Assembly (NCBI GenBank): GCA_008360955.1
Contig: LUCM01001942.1
Location: 281,972-345,971, forward strand
From: Fasciolopsis buskii
Taxonomy: Eukaryota > Platyhelminthes > Trematoda > Plagiorchiida > Fasciolidae
Direction: 5' to 3'
Length of the DNA stretch: 64,000 nt
Shown in pieces: positions 48,391 to 60,610 of the stretch. The position numbers and the translations under genes were made by a program. Position 1 is the first letter of the stretch. Every line of letters begins with the position of its first letter. Under the pieces are notes generated by a model, which had not been told where the DNA came from, did no database searches, and worked only from the letters and a program-made list of their open reading frames with translations.

Positions 48391-48882
48391 CAAATCGCGA
48401 GGCGGCTAACAATATGCGGAGTGTAAACCCTCAGGGCAGAAAAGCTCATCCTTCACAACCTAAATTTTTTTCGGTCGTTAAAAATTTGAGCAAATCAGTA
48501 GGGGTAGGCTTTCAGTTTCCTGACCGATGACAAGCCTATCAAATCAAGCAGCCAGAGAGGAAATAACCGAAACAAGATTAAAATGAGTGCAGATAGCTTG
48601 ACACCAAATGATGTAATTATTGCTTTACTACGAAGGACTGAAAGCACAATAGCGTAATCGAAGGTGCAAAACACAGTCAGCGATGCAGACGACTGTGTGG
48701 GTAGTGGAATATTAGGAATTCTAGATTTCATCTTCGCTCTATCCCATTGTACACATATGTATCAGACTGTGATGAAAGTCAAAATTCTAAACACGACTTT
48801 TAGTCTGTGAAGCAGAGTGTGGCAGCAGGTAGGTGAACTTGCCTGCGGGGTAAAGGTACATTCACAACTTGAAACAACTTAC

Positions 48883-49522
48883 CAAATAGATAAATAAGTT
48901 GGTTGAACTCTCCGTCATTACATGAGACCAGGAATTTGCCACCGGAAAAATTCCGTGCACTGGGAATATATGCAACTCCTTCCTTTAGCAACAGCCCGGT
49001 ACTGTTACAAGTACAATCCACGCTGAAAAACAAGAAATATTGCAACTTGGGAATAGTTCGTAACCATGAGCTTTCTACGGGAATGTGCCTTACACAGAGG
49101 CGAAATATTTGCGCTTCATCTCTCATTTGAACCGACCATGGGGTGGAGGAGCAGTCCAGAAAGCTATTGCTGTTGCTTAGCACAAGTTTCGTTTCATCCA
49201 AAACTTTGATATCCGCGATTGATTGACATACAATCCGGTATAGCCCGGATTTCAGAGGTTTCAGTGAGAAAATATGACTGTTTAATCGGCGAATGTACTG
49301 ACTGGAACTTTCCCATTCACTGTCCAAAAACTCTACTATACACTTCACCTTTTCGATTTTGAAAGGCAAGCAAACGAGACTGTTCTTGGAGTCGCAGAGT
49401 CGCACAGATTGATCAATATTTTTATATAGTACTGGATCTTTAGGCAGCACATACAACGGCCTGAGGGAAAAGGCGAAACAACATGTAACGAATAGGGCTA
49501 GCGTGAACAAGACCGAAATCAT
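48883..49522 (-). CDS. First exon: signal peptide plus two Ig-like domains
   Basis: An ATG at 49522 opens a 240-codon frame. The exon most likely stops at the consensus donor CTATTTG|GTAAGTTG after 213 full codons plus one base (phase 1). Residues 1-18 are a signal peptide (MISVLFTLALFVTCCFAF). Two Ig-like repeats follow. The first has cysteines near residues 43-51 and an F-strand end SGLYRIVCQS near residue 97. The second has SFLDCSS near 122, FRLCVRH near 140 with a tryptophan 10 residues on, and an F-strand end GGKFLVSCND near 201. Extra cysteines (DCTCNS) suggest an additional disulfide. The product should be secreted or the ectodomain of a surface protein. No close family is recognised; the divergence suggests rapid evolution. 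The next exon must start in phase 1. It could be as far away as 35.9 or 28.2 kb, because the intron contains an RTE copy and possibly the whole Penelope region. Confidence 0.75.
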
Positions 49523-51845
49523 TCAACTCGTTTTGGTCAGGTGATTCTGTCGATTGGTCAGATGATTCGTCCAAAATTCAATTTAGAGGACAGAAGAAAA
49601 GGACAAATCCAAACAGTGTTATGACATGGATGAATTATCAGTGCAATTTAAAAACTTGTAACATCGCGGTGATAAATGGATAATTATTTCCAAATTATTC
49701 GTCATGAATTACGAATATTCAACTTGGCGTTGGCAGCCTCGAAAGCACTGTGCGTTTGCTTCATCCTTGATAGGAGTCATCAGCATTACACATCCATTAC
49801 GCCAGAACAGGGACGCTAACCGGGACGAACGACTGTGAGCCGAACACCTTATCCATCATGCTAGACGGGTGAGCTGATTCTCAACGATTCATCGAATACA
49901 AACACTACATAGTATAACGCACGTATACGTGACCGGATTTTGCATGTCACAGACATTTAAACGCACCAAATAAACAAAACCCACGTGAAGACGAACTTGT
50001 CTGTAGGAAGCGAAAACATCAGCCCCGAGCCTCACAGAGACTTGCTACTTAGCGATTTGCACTAGCAGAAGAGATTATAGGAATTTCTATGTAACTCGCT
50101 GTGAAGTGGAAAATTATTAGGCATATCTCTAGCTACTGCACTGGTTTTGAGAGACTTAAGTTTCACCAAGAAGAGAAAGGACTAATTAAAAAGAGTTGGA
50201 ACGATTTCAGTTGCTTTATCTGCTACCCTAATTGATTTGCCATGGTCCAATGGAGTGAACACCCCACATGGAACCCACAGTTTATCGCGACTCTCTTTTG
50301 TGCATTATTCTTTCATCAATAAAAGAACGAAAAAATTAAACATAAAAACAATTCTACTGGATCTTCGAGAACAAGAACAGAAAGAAGTTAGCCAATCAAA
50401 TATGTTTTCGTAACTACTTTTATAATACGCATTCCTCCTACAAATGATAAACAGTCGTGATTTAGCACTGTTCAACACAAGTTCCGATTTCGTGTGATGT
50501 AGGTTATTCCCTGCCACGAGTACGTTAATTTCCGCGCTTTTGTATCTGGCAAAGATGCACAATAGAATGACCCGGGGTGCACGCTATCTCCCAAATTGTA
50601 AATGTTAAATATTGCTGTGGAACAGCAATAAACGTGGTTGAGATCAAAAACCTGACGGTTGGAGTTTCCGCGGGAAAATATTACTTTCGGTAGCATTTAC
50701 TAGCTAACGAAGTGTAAATTGGTTCGGCAAATCGAAGAGGCAGTGCGGATGGAGTCAGTACGGGCATATAAGTTATCGGTATAAACTGGTGAACAAGCCA
50801 TGATAAATTCAGTGGTTCCAAATCGTGACTTTCGTGCAGTCCTTCACTGTCTGGGCACCGTCGATAATCCACTATGCTTCAGAACTGATCTGATCTTCAT
50901 GAATATCTCATGAGGTTCGTTGATGTTGCGGCATACTACATCATTTTTAATTAAATTGGACTCGGTTACTTAGAAATGATGCGAAACGACGGTATCGTGT
51001 CTCTGTAATTGAAGTCAATAGCGAAAACTACGTGAAGGTGAAGCAACCGGTCAAGGTTCCCATAATAACTTTGGAACGGACTCGAAGTACCAACCTGTGC
51101 CGCAATAATTTTGCCTCTAGCCAAAGAAAGCGAGAAGACCGCAGCAAATGGAAATTATTTACCGGTCATTTATCACTATGACAATTAGACAAAATCTTTG
51201 TGCTAGTGGTAATCGAGGAATCTTCATTCCTCCCTCTTGTGGGGTTCCACGGTTCTATTGAAGGTGTACCGAACTGCATTGCACATACACTAGACAGGTT
51301 CATGAAGAACATCGAGAAGACAAACACTGACCACAGTCTCCCGGTAGTTTCACAATCACCCAAAATGTGAAAACGCTCAATCTATCTTAACTAGCTGATT
51401 AATAAACGGTTTGTATCGAAATCACTGCACTCATGAGATCGAGTAGGAGCCGGGCTTTTCCCATCTAGTTCACGATGTCAAGTGGAAATTCAGTTTAGCC
51501 TGTGAGAGATACGACAAAAGGTAAACCCACTTCAGTTCCCAAGATTCAGCCGACGCAAACATACCCGAACACCATGATTTGACTGCGCCGTGCGCCTGCG
51601 TGCGCAAGCATGCGAAGAAAAAGTTGTTGGTGTGGGGTTTCATAAATTTCGCGTTCTTGGATTGGCAACCGTTATTAATAACGTGACTTCAAATGCTTCA
51701 GCGTGCGGACTGTGAATGTCTTGGGTTCCGAGTTAGCAAATAGCCCTCGCCACATTTCAAACGCTTCCAAATGAGCTGCGTCACAAATAGGCAACATTGA
51801 GGAGGCCTCACACATTAATCATTAAATACCAAATTTCTCGAAAGA
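49523..51845. other. Upstream region of the 49.5-kb Ig-like exon
   Basis: Promoter-containing sequence is expected here for the gene starting at 49522, but I see no diagnostic core element. Minus-strand frames around 50872-50305 include Ig-like fragments (SVHPGSFYCASLPD) in shifting frames, possibly a decayed exon. A weak signal-peptide exon candidate is entered separately. Confidence 0.4.
51270..51363 (-). CDS. Weak candidate signal-peptide exon
   Basis: An ATG at 51363 opens a frame with a hydrophobic core (WSVFVFSMFFMNLSSVCA) that would be a signal peptide. A possible donor TTCG|GTACAC would end it in phase 1, but GTACAC is a poor donor. The frame otherwise continues to a stop at 51166 with a polar sequence. 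It is the third signal-peptide-like start upstream of the Ig exons. On its own it is weak. Confidence 0.25.
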
Positions 51846-52604
51846 CGTCAACATTTTCTCGGGGACTGTTAGTTGTTATTATAGTTATATTCTTAACTCC
51901 TCCAAGACTGAGAAAACTTTAACAGATTTGCTGAAGGAGGTCAAAAAACTGCTCTGACTATAAAAGGTAAACTGGCAATAGACGTTGGTGAACACGGGTG
52001 ATGAAATTGATCTTGTACAGCAAAGTGGATGCGTCGTAAACGACACACAAAAATGACCAAGAACTACACGCCCGCAACTAATTATCCTTAGTATAAAAAG
52101 ACCTACCACTTCAGGATGAGGATGGAACGACCGTCCGTGATTTTTCGTCTGAAAATTCCCGACTGCATTTCGCCAGACGATTTCAATCATTTTCATGTAA
52201 AGTCATATCCTGGTATTCTGGCAACTGTTAAACTCATTTCTGAGGATGTGTGAGGCCAAATATAAATGAAGGTATATGTTTGCGGTTCTGAAACTGCATC
52301 CGATATCACCGCAGCGAAGTAGGCCGTCATGTTCCCACCACCACAGCATAATCCCCGGGTTCCAATTCCTATTTTTCCTATGTCCATCCTGACGGTTCCG
52401 CCATCCGACGGATATCTGTGTATACTCACGCGTAACGAATGTTCCTGCCTACAAATGCATCGGCGTGGCCGACGGTGGAAGTCTCAGAACTCGAGTTGAT
52501 TACTTGTCCACGGTACCTTTCAAAATGCTCCCAAATGACCTGCGTCTCAGGCATCCCCTACTGAGGAAGTCTTACACACTGCCTTCTCGTGGTGAATGTG
52601 TTCC
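51846..52604 (+). repeat. 759-bp near-identical direct repeat, copy 1 (decayed gypsy pol)
   Basis: This block matches 59786-60544 at a constant offset of 7,940 bp. I found two differences (51916 A versus 59856 C; 52597 T versus 60537 C). Outside it the match drops abruptly to weak, older-looking similarity on both sides (for example AAATTTCTCG versus AAATCTTTCG just left). Read on the plus strand it begins FSGTVSCYYSYILNSSKTEK with LTDLLKEVKKLL, the gypsy RT connection region (FLGxxNFYRRF..PLTDLLK). It contains many stops. A cross-copy comparison is given in the findings. Confidence 0.93.
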
Positions 52605-52759
52605 TACTAAAATGCGAATACGAACGCATGTGCCCATAACTCAATACAAAATGAAGACGGGCGGCGGTGTTGGAACCTACGTCAATAGTCAATGATCTGT
52701 CAAGTTTAGCATTGCCTTTACGTTCTCCAGCAGTGGTTGTAATTGTATAAAGATTAATA

Positions 52760-55190
52760 ATTACTCGAGATTCCTTCACTTTTTTACCATGATAGTAAAC
52801 CGCATGCTTATAGCTCCGTTCTCTTTTGCGCGCGATATTCCTCTGTTCTATGATATTTACTTACATGTCCTTGTAACAATATTGTCTGACTGTTCACCTT
52901 TTATTGCTGGTGATTTTAACTACGTCCCACTTATCTCCGACTCATTTTCGGTTTAGCTGACCTCTGCTATGAACAATGCAATTTAAGACCGAGCATTCAT
53001 CAATCATCCCGACTTCTTTCACTTATGATTTCACGCTCCTGTTTTGTCCAGGGATCATAGTCTCATTTCAGCTAGATCCACTATTTATTCCTACCGTACA
53101 CACCAGTCATTCGTCAGAGCGAAAGAAATCAAGACTAAGACAAGAAATCTGTTTCCAACAAACATTTCCTTGCTTCAAAGACCCATATTCATATTATCTT
53201 CTCAGTTTTCTTGTAAATACTCTCGACCCTAAATTTATTCCCTAAGATAATGTATACAATTTTTGATCTGTGCTCTCCCGCTGAAATTCTGTGAAACACC
53301 GCTTCATTTTGGTCAAACGAGACACAACCGTTAAACTCGGCCTCCACCAATACTTTTTGGGCGTCACAGACAGTAAGGCATTTTGCCATGTTGTCAAGCT
53401 CGTGTGCAGGCAACGCGTTGGGTCGCTGATTTTCAGTCCAGAAGCCAGTATTCTGGATTTTTTATTCATCCCCCATTCTTCGACACTGATCCTATACAAT
53501 GCTTGCTACCCCAGTAGCTCAATCATTTTCTTCAGGTAGCGTTTTCAGGCTGTGCCGATCCTTAAAATCTGTCTGCAATTAGACATGACTGCTTGTCTTT
53601 TACTGTTCTCCCATTGGGAGCAAGTTTTTCCGTGGATGTTATGACTGCGCTCGTCAGCTAATGCTTTGTTACGGATGCTGCTCCAGCTCCATGGAAACTT
53701 GTGACGGTTGCTCCCATCCCGAAACACAACTTCGACATTTTATTAAAGTCTTGCCATCCCATTATCATTACCTGTCCTGGACTCAGATTAATTGAACATG
53801 CTACCTTCAAGCGTGCATTCCTCCCTTGTTATCCCTAATCACCAATTCCAGCTTCCATATAAGCCGAACAGATGCAATCTGTACACAGCCGCTACATTCT
53901 GGTATTTTGTTTCCGAAGTTTAAATGATTCCGTGAAATCAGTACGATGCAGATTTTCTCTTTTTGTTTGGGTTTCCTGTTCTCTCCTGTTGTACAAGCTT
54001 GTATCTTTTGAATGTCCCGTTCCCATACTTTCCGAGTATTCCACAAACTAACCTTGATTATTAATGATCATGTCCCTAACGTAATAAATTTGGTGTTTTT
54101 CCAAACGATTCGTCTCCCAATATCTACGTCCAACTTACCACATGAACGCACTGCATAGCTGTTTCATCCTCGTCGGGAATCATCAGTGCATATCCACCAC
54201 GCCCGAACTGAGACTCGTTCCCGTAACGAATGATAGCGAGTCGAGCGCCTTGGTCGTTACGCTAGCCGGGCTGAATCTTAACGGTTTGTGGAAAACCTAC
54301 GTTATATAATATGGCATTAATATCCATCACTGGATTTTGCGCGATATGCATGACTGACGATTCCTAACAAGGATGAAACAATCGTGCAATGCTTCCATGC
54401 CAAGTTGGATGCGGACAGCGGAAGTCGAATCATTCGGAAATTCACGTCAAATCTACTACTACAAACCTGATGTTTTTCAAGAAGCTGTTCTTTCGCCTTA
54501 TTACCATTTGCCTTGGTCAACATTTCATTGTTCCATCTATTCAGCTGATATCGTACTTAATCAATCGATTCACAATCAATCGGATTTCGCATATGTCTCA
54601 AGAAATTTACGCAATATTCAGACCTTAACGCAGCAACCTGATCTTCGCCTTAATAAATCTAGATTTTTGCGTGTAATTTTGCCTGTTCTTGCTCGCCTTT
54701 CTCCAGTAAATATTCAGTTCTGGAAGCCATCCCTGTTCCAAAATCCAAATCAGTAATGCATTCAGGTATTACAATTTGACCAATTTACGATGGTTCTCTC
54801 ACATCCTCGACTGTCTTTTCACATGCGTAGACTGAGACAATTTGTCATTAGATCTTTTGCATACCAATTCGTTTAGTCCAACTATCGTTCTGGATATATT
54901 CAGGATGGATTTTCAATTTCCTTGCAGAGGTGTGCCCATCAATTGTTTGTATTCTTGATATAATGTGACTCGCGCATCAATTCCCGCAAAATAATGTCCA
55001 CGAAAATTCCTGCATATCTTACCCAGCTCTTAAACAATGACCTGCCTTCCTATCATTCACATGTATCCAGTCGTTCAAAGTGCCGACTGTCGCATCCATC
55101 GCAATTTCGCTGTTTCATATTTAGAGCGAATCCTGGTTGAGAAATTAGGCGAGTTTCTTCCAAACTTTTATAGCGGAATATGTATCGCCT
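52760..55190 (+). mobile_element. CR1-like LINE remnant, endonuclease to RT tail
   Basis: The plus strand at about 52865-52950 gives ILSDCSPFIAGDFNYVPL, an APE-type endonuclease GDFN motif. At 53044-53100 SRDHSLISARSTI contains the endonuclease SDH-type end. 53690-53820 gives KLVTVAPIPKHN, then LRLIEHATFKRA, matching the RT VxPIPK..R.IEx block. 54440-54630 gives PDVFQEAVLSPYY, corresponding to GVPQGSVLSPL. The region 54950-55190 resembles the LINE tail. All segments are in different frames with stops. It is the longest CR1-like copy in the window and is heavily decayed. Confidence 0.75.
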
Positions 55191-57264
55191 GACGTCCATA
55201 TATCATGGAAAGTCGTAGTCTTGTTTAGCTTGAAACGCTGGAAATAAGAAAGCACAAATTCGAAGTAACCAAGGGTTTTTCTACTCCGATTGGTTCTTCC
55301 TATAAGGGATACCAATAAGTCTACTATTTTGGCTCATTGCTTCATTGTCACTGGAATAACACAAACGACTCAAGTAATGCATTTGAATGACCTTGGGGAT
55401 GGTGGACTTTGAGTTGAAACGTTAGTCCTCTCTAATGAACATGCTCTCATCTAATACTCTCCAATGAATGACAGTTAGCGCGAAATCTTTGACTCGATGT
55501 GATCTGAAAGTCTGACTTCATTCCCAAAAAATGCGACGAATGCTAGGATTGAAATGGTCATTCAACTCGGTTCACTCACACGAAGATTGGGAAAAATGTG
55601 ACACTCCTGACCGAATTAACGTCAATTTCGTCCCGTTCAATTTGACTTAATAGGAGTTAAGTAATAGAACTTACATACTTTACTTTATTATTAATGTTAG
55701 AAAGCATAAATGCATTTTTTTAACGATTTTAAATATTCGTACATTTTGTTATCCGGATTGACGGTCCTCGAAGCCTTGGGATCACTGACATCTGTGCGTA
55801 AATCACGAGTGTTTCATCCCGAGTAAAGATGACATCATCAGTTCGGTAGCCATAGTCTCAATGTTCGTCTATGCTCATATTGACCTCATCTCAGATATGA
55901 TGTTGAAAGTGTTCCGCTGTGTTGACCTCGGATGTGTAGCGTTACCACACTTTAAAAATCCTCACGGAGATCGACCACGGATCACCCTCCTTAACTCTCT
56001 TTCTTCATAATAATATCTTTTCATTGACCATCAAATGCATGATCTAACTTTATTGATACCAGTCTTGTTAGTTGCATTTCTTTAATTCTCGACAATTGAT
56101 TTGAAAACCTGCGTCTATAAAACATCTGAATTTTCGGTTATGGATCATTGGACATCCAACCTGTCGACTTCCATTCGGTTTCCGAGGCAACTGGGATTCG
56201 TTACTCATTAGGAGCGTGTACGCTTGACGCAAGCTCGATGTGTCTATGAATTGAGCTAGTTGACAAAAATTACCTTGAATGTCTTGTGTTAATCTGACCG
56301 GAAATGCGAACGTCATCCAGATTGAATGTGCCCTTCGGGATTCTTGTGAACGGGTATCAAAAAACGAGATAATGTATTTTGTTGCTAGTTTGTAATCCAT
56401 AATTCGTGCGGCGAAATAACATTTACCACAACCTCTGCAATTTGACCTTGAAGATGGTACGTTCTCTTCCTATATTCCGGTGCTGGTCAATCGGGCTAAG
56501 TGTTCATCAGTTCAAAAACGTCAATTCAGAACAGAAGTTAGGCCGGTTAGCGACGGTAGACGACAGGTTATCGTCGCTCCTCCCATTACCACACCTGACC
56601 CATTAAAACATTACGTGATTCTATGTGACTCCATGCTTCTGAATTATGTGCACCGACCTCCTACCCTCCATAGACGCTGTGGGGTACTGGATTCATTCAC
56701 GAAACACTTAATAAAAAACCTACCGGGAAAAAGAAAAATACTGCGAAAACCTGAGGGTACGAAACCTGTCACTGCGTTCGGTCTCGATACCGTTCGACGC
56801 AGGAACAGCAGTCACATTACATACGGTGATCGAGTCAACATTGGGTATACTTTTCACAAATTGATACTCGGTCAAACAAGCTGGAATGCCCGAATCTTAA
56901 GGTGAAATTTTCGCGGCTGATTCGAAATCGTGATAAAACACGAGAAGGAAGATGAAGAGCCATAAGCTTTATTAGATAACCGGAGTGCGTTTGTGTGCGA
57001 TCGGGAAAACGATAGACATGCGACTTGGAACAGTGGCAGTAATGAGCAACAATGATTATGATGGTGGTTAGTAAAAAAGACAGCACCGGAGGAATATGCA
57101 CGTTCGCGAATAGGAACAGGAATGAAAAACATTCCCTAAAATGGGATATGGATGTCAACTGATGATCAGAGGGTGAGGAAAATGATACGAGATGAACAAT
57201 TACCGGACTATGAGGAGGGAGCTGGGTTTACAATTCACGATGATTGAAGTATAATTAACAATGA
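55191..57264. other. Stretch without supportable genes, downstream of the EDC4 stop
   Basis: This lies just past the EDC4 last exon. The plus frame 56480-56905 (141 codons) and the minus frame 56400-56068 (110 codons) are open but unrecognised. I see no consensus AATAAA immediately after the EDC4 stop, so the 3' UTR end is not placed. Confidence 0.4.
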
Positions 57265-57496
57265 TCACGATGTGTTTTTGGATATACTGTCAAAAACGAA
57301 TTTGGCTGCGTGTTGTAACTTAAGAACGCGAAATCTAAGAGAGGCGGACACGTTGGTCACACCAGCGGTCGTGTCGTCAGCACTATTCTGTAGATAATTT
57401 TGCAATCGGCGAGTAAGTAATCCGATAATTCGGGGTCCATGTTCCGTCGTGGTCGGATCGTTTTTATCCAAGCTCAGAACAGCCTCTTGCAAATAC
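57265..57496 (-). CDS. EDC4: EDC4 (Ge-1) last coding exon
   Basis: A strong acceptor (CTGCCTTTTTTTTGCAATCAACAG|G) opens a phase-2 frame of 76 codons to a TGA at 57265. Joined to the phase-2 donor at 61957 it continues the helix KIR-YLQEAVLSLDKNDPTTTEH. This matches the end of metazoan EDC4, where a YLEEAVMxLDxxxPxTxEH-like segment precedes the final helices. EDC4 is the scaffold that links DCP1A and DCP2 in mRNA decapping and localises to P-bodies; its conserved C-terminal helical domain supports oligomerisation and P-body targeting. The remaining sequence (GLLTRRLQNYLQN, then RFRVLKLQHAAKFVF) is amphipathic as expected. The frame has no stops and fits its neighbour exactly. The rest of the gene lies beyond the right edge or in exons I could not find. 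Confidence 0.82.
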
Positions 57497-58850
57497 CTGT
57501 TGATTGCAAAAAAAGGCAGACCAGTGGATAGAAAACATCATGTTTTATGAACGGATTTGTGTGGAGGGAAAGTGCAGGAGACAAATGTGAACGTTACTAC
57601 TACATGACTGGAGTTGGCAACCGTAGTGTGCCCTATACATTTGCTGTGAGTGACACCAATTCCTATTTATTAAGCATCCGGATGATGAACTACTGATTTC
57701 ATAATAGGATTATTGCACGTATTCACTGATAGTTGAGTCCCGAAACGACTGAGCCATATGACAAGGTAAACAAATGCAACGATTTAAACGCCGCTTGAAA
57801 CACTTATGTGTTTCCGTACCCTCTCTGCCCCTCCTCCAGGTTAACATACCGTACAGACAACTGCTGATCGGATAGGTAATTCTCACGATTTGGGTAAGCC
57901 AAAGATCAAGTCGAACTCAAGCGTTGGATGACTGGATTAATTGACCTGCAAAGAGAAGAAAGTACTACGAACTCTTGTCTACATGTTTTTGAGACAAACT
58001 AGAGTTGAAAAGTACAATTAGAAAAACCTAATACTTCATTTGATAACGTACGAAGGAAACCTTCATTTCTACTTCAGAATCAATGGTTTGTATCCTTAGT
58101 TGTTTCTGGGGGAGTAGAACTAAGGCAGAACTGAATGCTACCATCGGATTTCACGAAACATGGAAGAGTATAGCGGTTGTCATCCTCTTGATAAAATGAG
58201 TTCATGCCTTTTGAAAAGGCTGCGGATTACCAGCGACAGTGTCGATGACATGGTAAATTCTTGCTCATCAAGTGTTCTCCAAATGAAATACCATGAATGT
58301 CCGTTGGTGGAGTACTGTGAAGTGGTAGATGTGGCTGTTTGATAAACAAGATCACAACCCATCGTTTCCTTAGAATATGTTTCATGTTAGCGAAGACATA
58401 CAGAACAGATTTTTCGGTCACCAAGAGTTCCAAGAAAGGGGTATGTGCCCGATACGAAACGCTTATCAAGTGAAAATCATACATTGCTCTTCTGTTGCAG
58501 ATCAAATCTTCTGATTAGAGACTCGATGTTTGGTCCATTAACTCCGCACTTGGTCCTGGGTAGTAGGATGGTACAATGTCCGCAGAAAATCTGAGGACCA
58601 GACTGGATAATCGATGAGATGAAGTCTGGAAGAGCTGACGTATGTTGTGAACCATAGGCAATGTTTCTATTTTATTTCGCGCCGTCCTCATTTTCACCAA
58701 AATTTTCAAAAAAGATAAAACCAAGAGTTTGTACAGCGTGCGCTGACTTTTACATGCTTAATTTTTCCTTCAGTCAGGACGTTTGGGTTGGGAACTAATC
58801 ACGTCGTTACCACAATATCAACCGAGTCACGTGACCCGACCGAAGAGCAG
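57497..58850. other. Intron of EDC4, left part
   Basis: This is non-coding by the EDC4 model. Minus-strand frames at 58505-58227 and 58724-58515 are open but not recognised. The gypsy element starts about 58.85 kb. Confidence 0.5.
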
Positions 58851-60610
58851 AAATGATCAGCTGTGAGCATTCAACTGATTCAATTCTCAAACAAGACGCT
58901 TATCGCAACAATGTTTCCGACGCTAATTGATAAATTCGACTTAACTGTTTCGGAGCTCGTGTTTCTATGCTTGGATTTGTGTGATGCAAGAAGACATCGC
59001 AACGGCATGGAGTCCTCAATAAGTGCAAAAATTCCTTATTTGGTGCTTCAAATCTTCATCCACACACACTCATCCGTTCTCAATCTGAAATGTACTATGC
59101 AATACAAAGCCTCGGAGAAAAGCGACAGCCCAATATCGTAGACATTTGGGAAAGGAACTTTCCCGGATGAAATCCGAATTCGAGCTCATGATGAGAGCCA
59201 GAATTATCGGGCAATTAAACAGTCCTTGGACCACCCCATCGTATATGATCCTCACAACTAACTAGCAATTGGCGCCCATGTGGGGAGTAACGTGCACTGA
59301 ATGGCACCATCGTTCTGGACTGTAATCCGACTACTCAAATTTACAATTAATTAAAAAGTGGATGCGACAAATCGGTTTTCTCTAGGCTTGAACTCGTCCG
59401 AGCCTACTATCACATACCACTACATCCCGAAGATACAAAAGAGACTGCAATTCCCACTACATTTAGACTGTTCTAATTTGCGAGAATACCCTTAAGCCTG
59501 ATAAACGCTAATCAAATCTAATCAAACGAACCAAGTTTTGCGTGAGGATAGCCCTGTTTTCATGTACATCAGTGATGTTCCCATTGTTTACGGTAAGCAA
59601 CAGCACATTTGACCATTTGCAACAAGTGTTTGAACGCTTCTAAATAAGTTATTTCTGATAACATTGAAAAACGTGCAAGTGTCAAGAGCATAGAATTTCA
59701 CATTTATCAATTCCACACCGAAAGCATTAATCGATATGGAAGATAAAACGCCACAAAAAAGGTGAACATAAAATCTTTCGACAGGCGTCAACATTTTCTC
59801 GGGGACTGTTAGTTGTTATTATAGTTATATTCTTAACTCCTCCAAGACTGAGAAACCTTTAACAGATTTGCTGAAGGAGGTCAAAAAACTGCTCTGACTA
59901 TAAAAGGTAAACTGGCAATAGACGTTGGTGAACACGGGTGATGAAATTGATCTTGTACAGCAAAGTGGATGCGTCGTAAACGACACACAAAAATGACCAA
60001 GAACTACACGCCCGCAACTAATTATCCTTAGTATAAAAAGACCTACCACTTCAGGATGAGGATGGAACGACCGTCCGTGATTTTTCGTCTGAAAATTCCC
60101 GACTGCATTTCGCCAGACGATTTCAATCATTTTCATGTAAAGTCATATCCTGGTATTCTGGCAACTGTTAAACTCATTTCTGAGGATGTGTGAGGCCAAA
60201 TATAAATGAAGGTATATGTTTGCGGTTCTGAAACTGCATCCGATATCACCGCAGCGAAGTAGGCCGTCATGTTCCCACCACCACAGCATAATCCCCGGGT
60301 TCCAATTCCTATTTTTCCTATGTCCATCCTGACGGTTCCGCCATCCGACGGATATCTGTGTATACTCACGCGTAACGAATGTTCCTGCCTACAAATGCAT
60401 CGGCGTGGCCGACGGTGGAAGTCTCAGAACTCGAGTTGATTACTTGTCCACGGTACCTTTCAAAATGCTCCCAAATGACCTGCGTCTCAGGCATCCCCTA
60501 CTGAGGAAGTCTTACACACTGCCTTCTCGTGGTGAACGTGTTCCCAAAAAGGTGCGAGGACGAAGGCGAATGTCCAGTACCGTCTGTCGCGTTGAATGGT
60601 TATTGATAAT
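58850..60610 (+). mobile_element. Ty3/gypsy pol remnant inside the EDC4 intron
   Basis: The plus strand at 59110-59230 gives PRRKATAQYRRHLGKELSRM, then EFELMMRARIIGQLNSPWTT, the linker and start of gypsy RT. 59272-59340 gives WRPCGE with RALNGTIVLDCNP after a stop. 59385-59480 gives FSRLELVRAYYHIPLHPEDT and KETAIPTTFRLF. 59555-59580 gives SPVFMYISDVPIVYGKQQHI, where the catalytic YxDD is changed to YISD. From 59786 it continues into the 759-bp repeat with the connection region LTDLLKEVKKLL. Multiple stops and a frameshift make it inactive. It is antisense to EDC4. No LTRs were identified. Confidence 0.88.
59786..60544 (+). repeat. 759-bp near-identical direct repeat, copy 2
   Basis: Partner of 51846-52604 with the same orientation and two substitutions. 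Here the block is collinear with the gypsy RT that precedes it, so this copy is in its natural context and is the likelier donor. It carries the same stops as copy 1, so the sequence had decayed before it was copied or homogenised. Confidence 0.93.

Noticed and set aside
56480..56905. 141-codon plus-strand open frame, briefly considered a Pao-type protease region
   Set aside because: Only a vague LDSFTKHLIKNL resemblance; no catalytic DSG/DTG motif and no adjoining RT.
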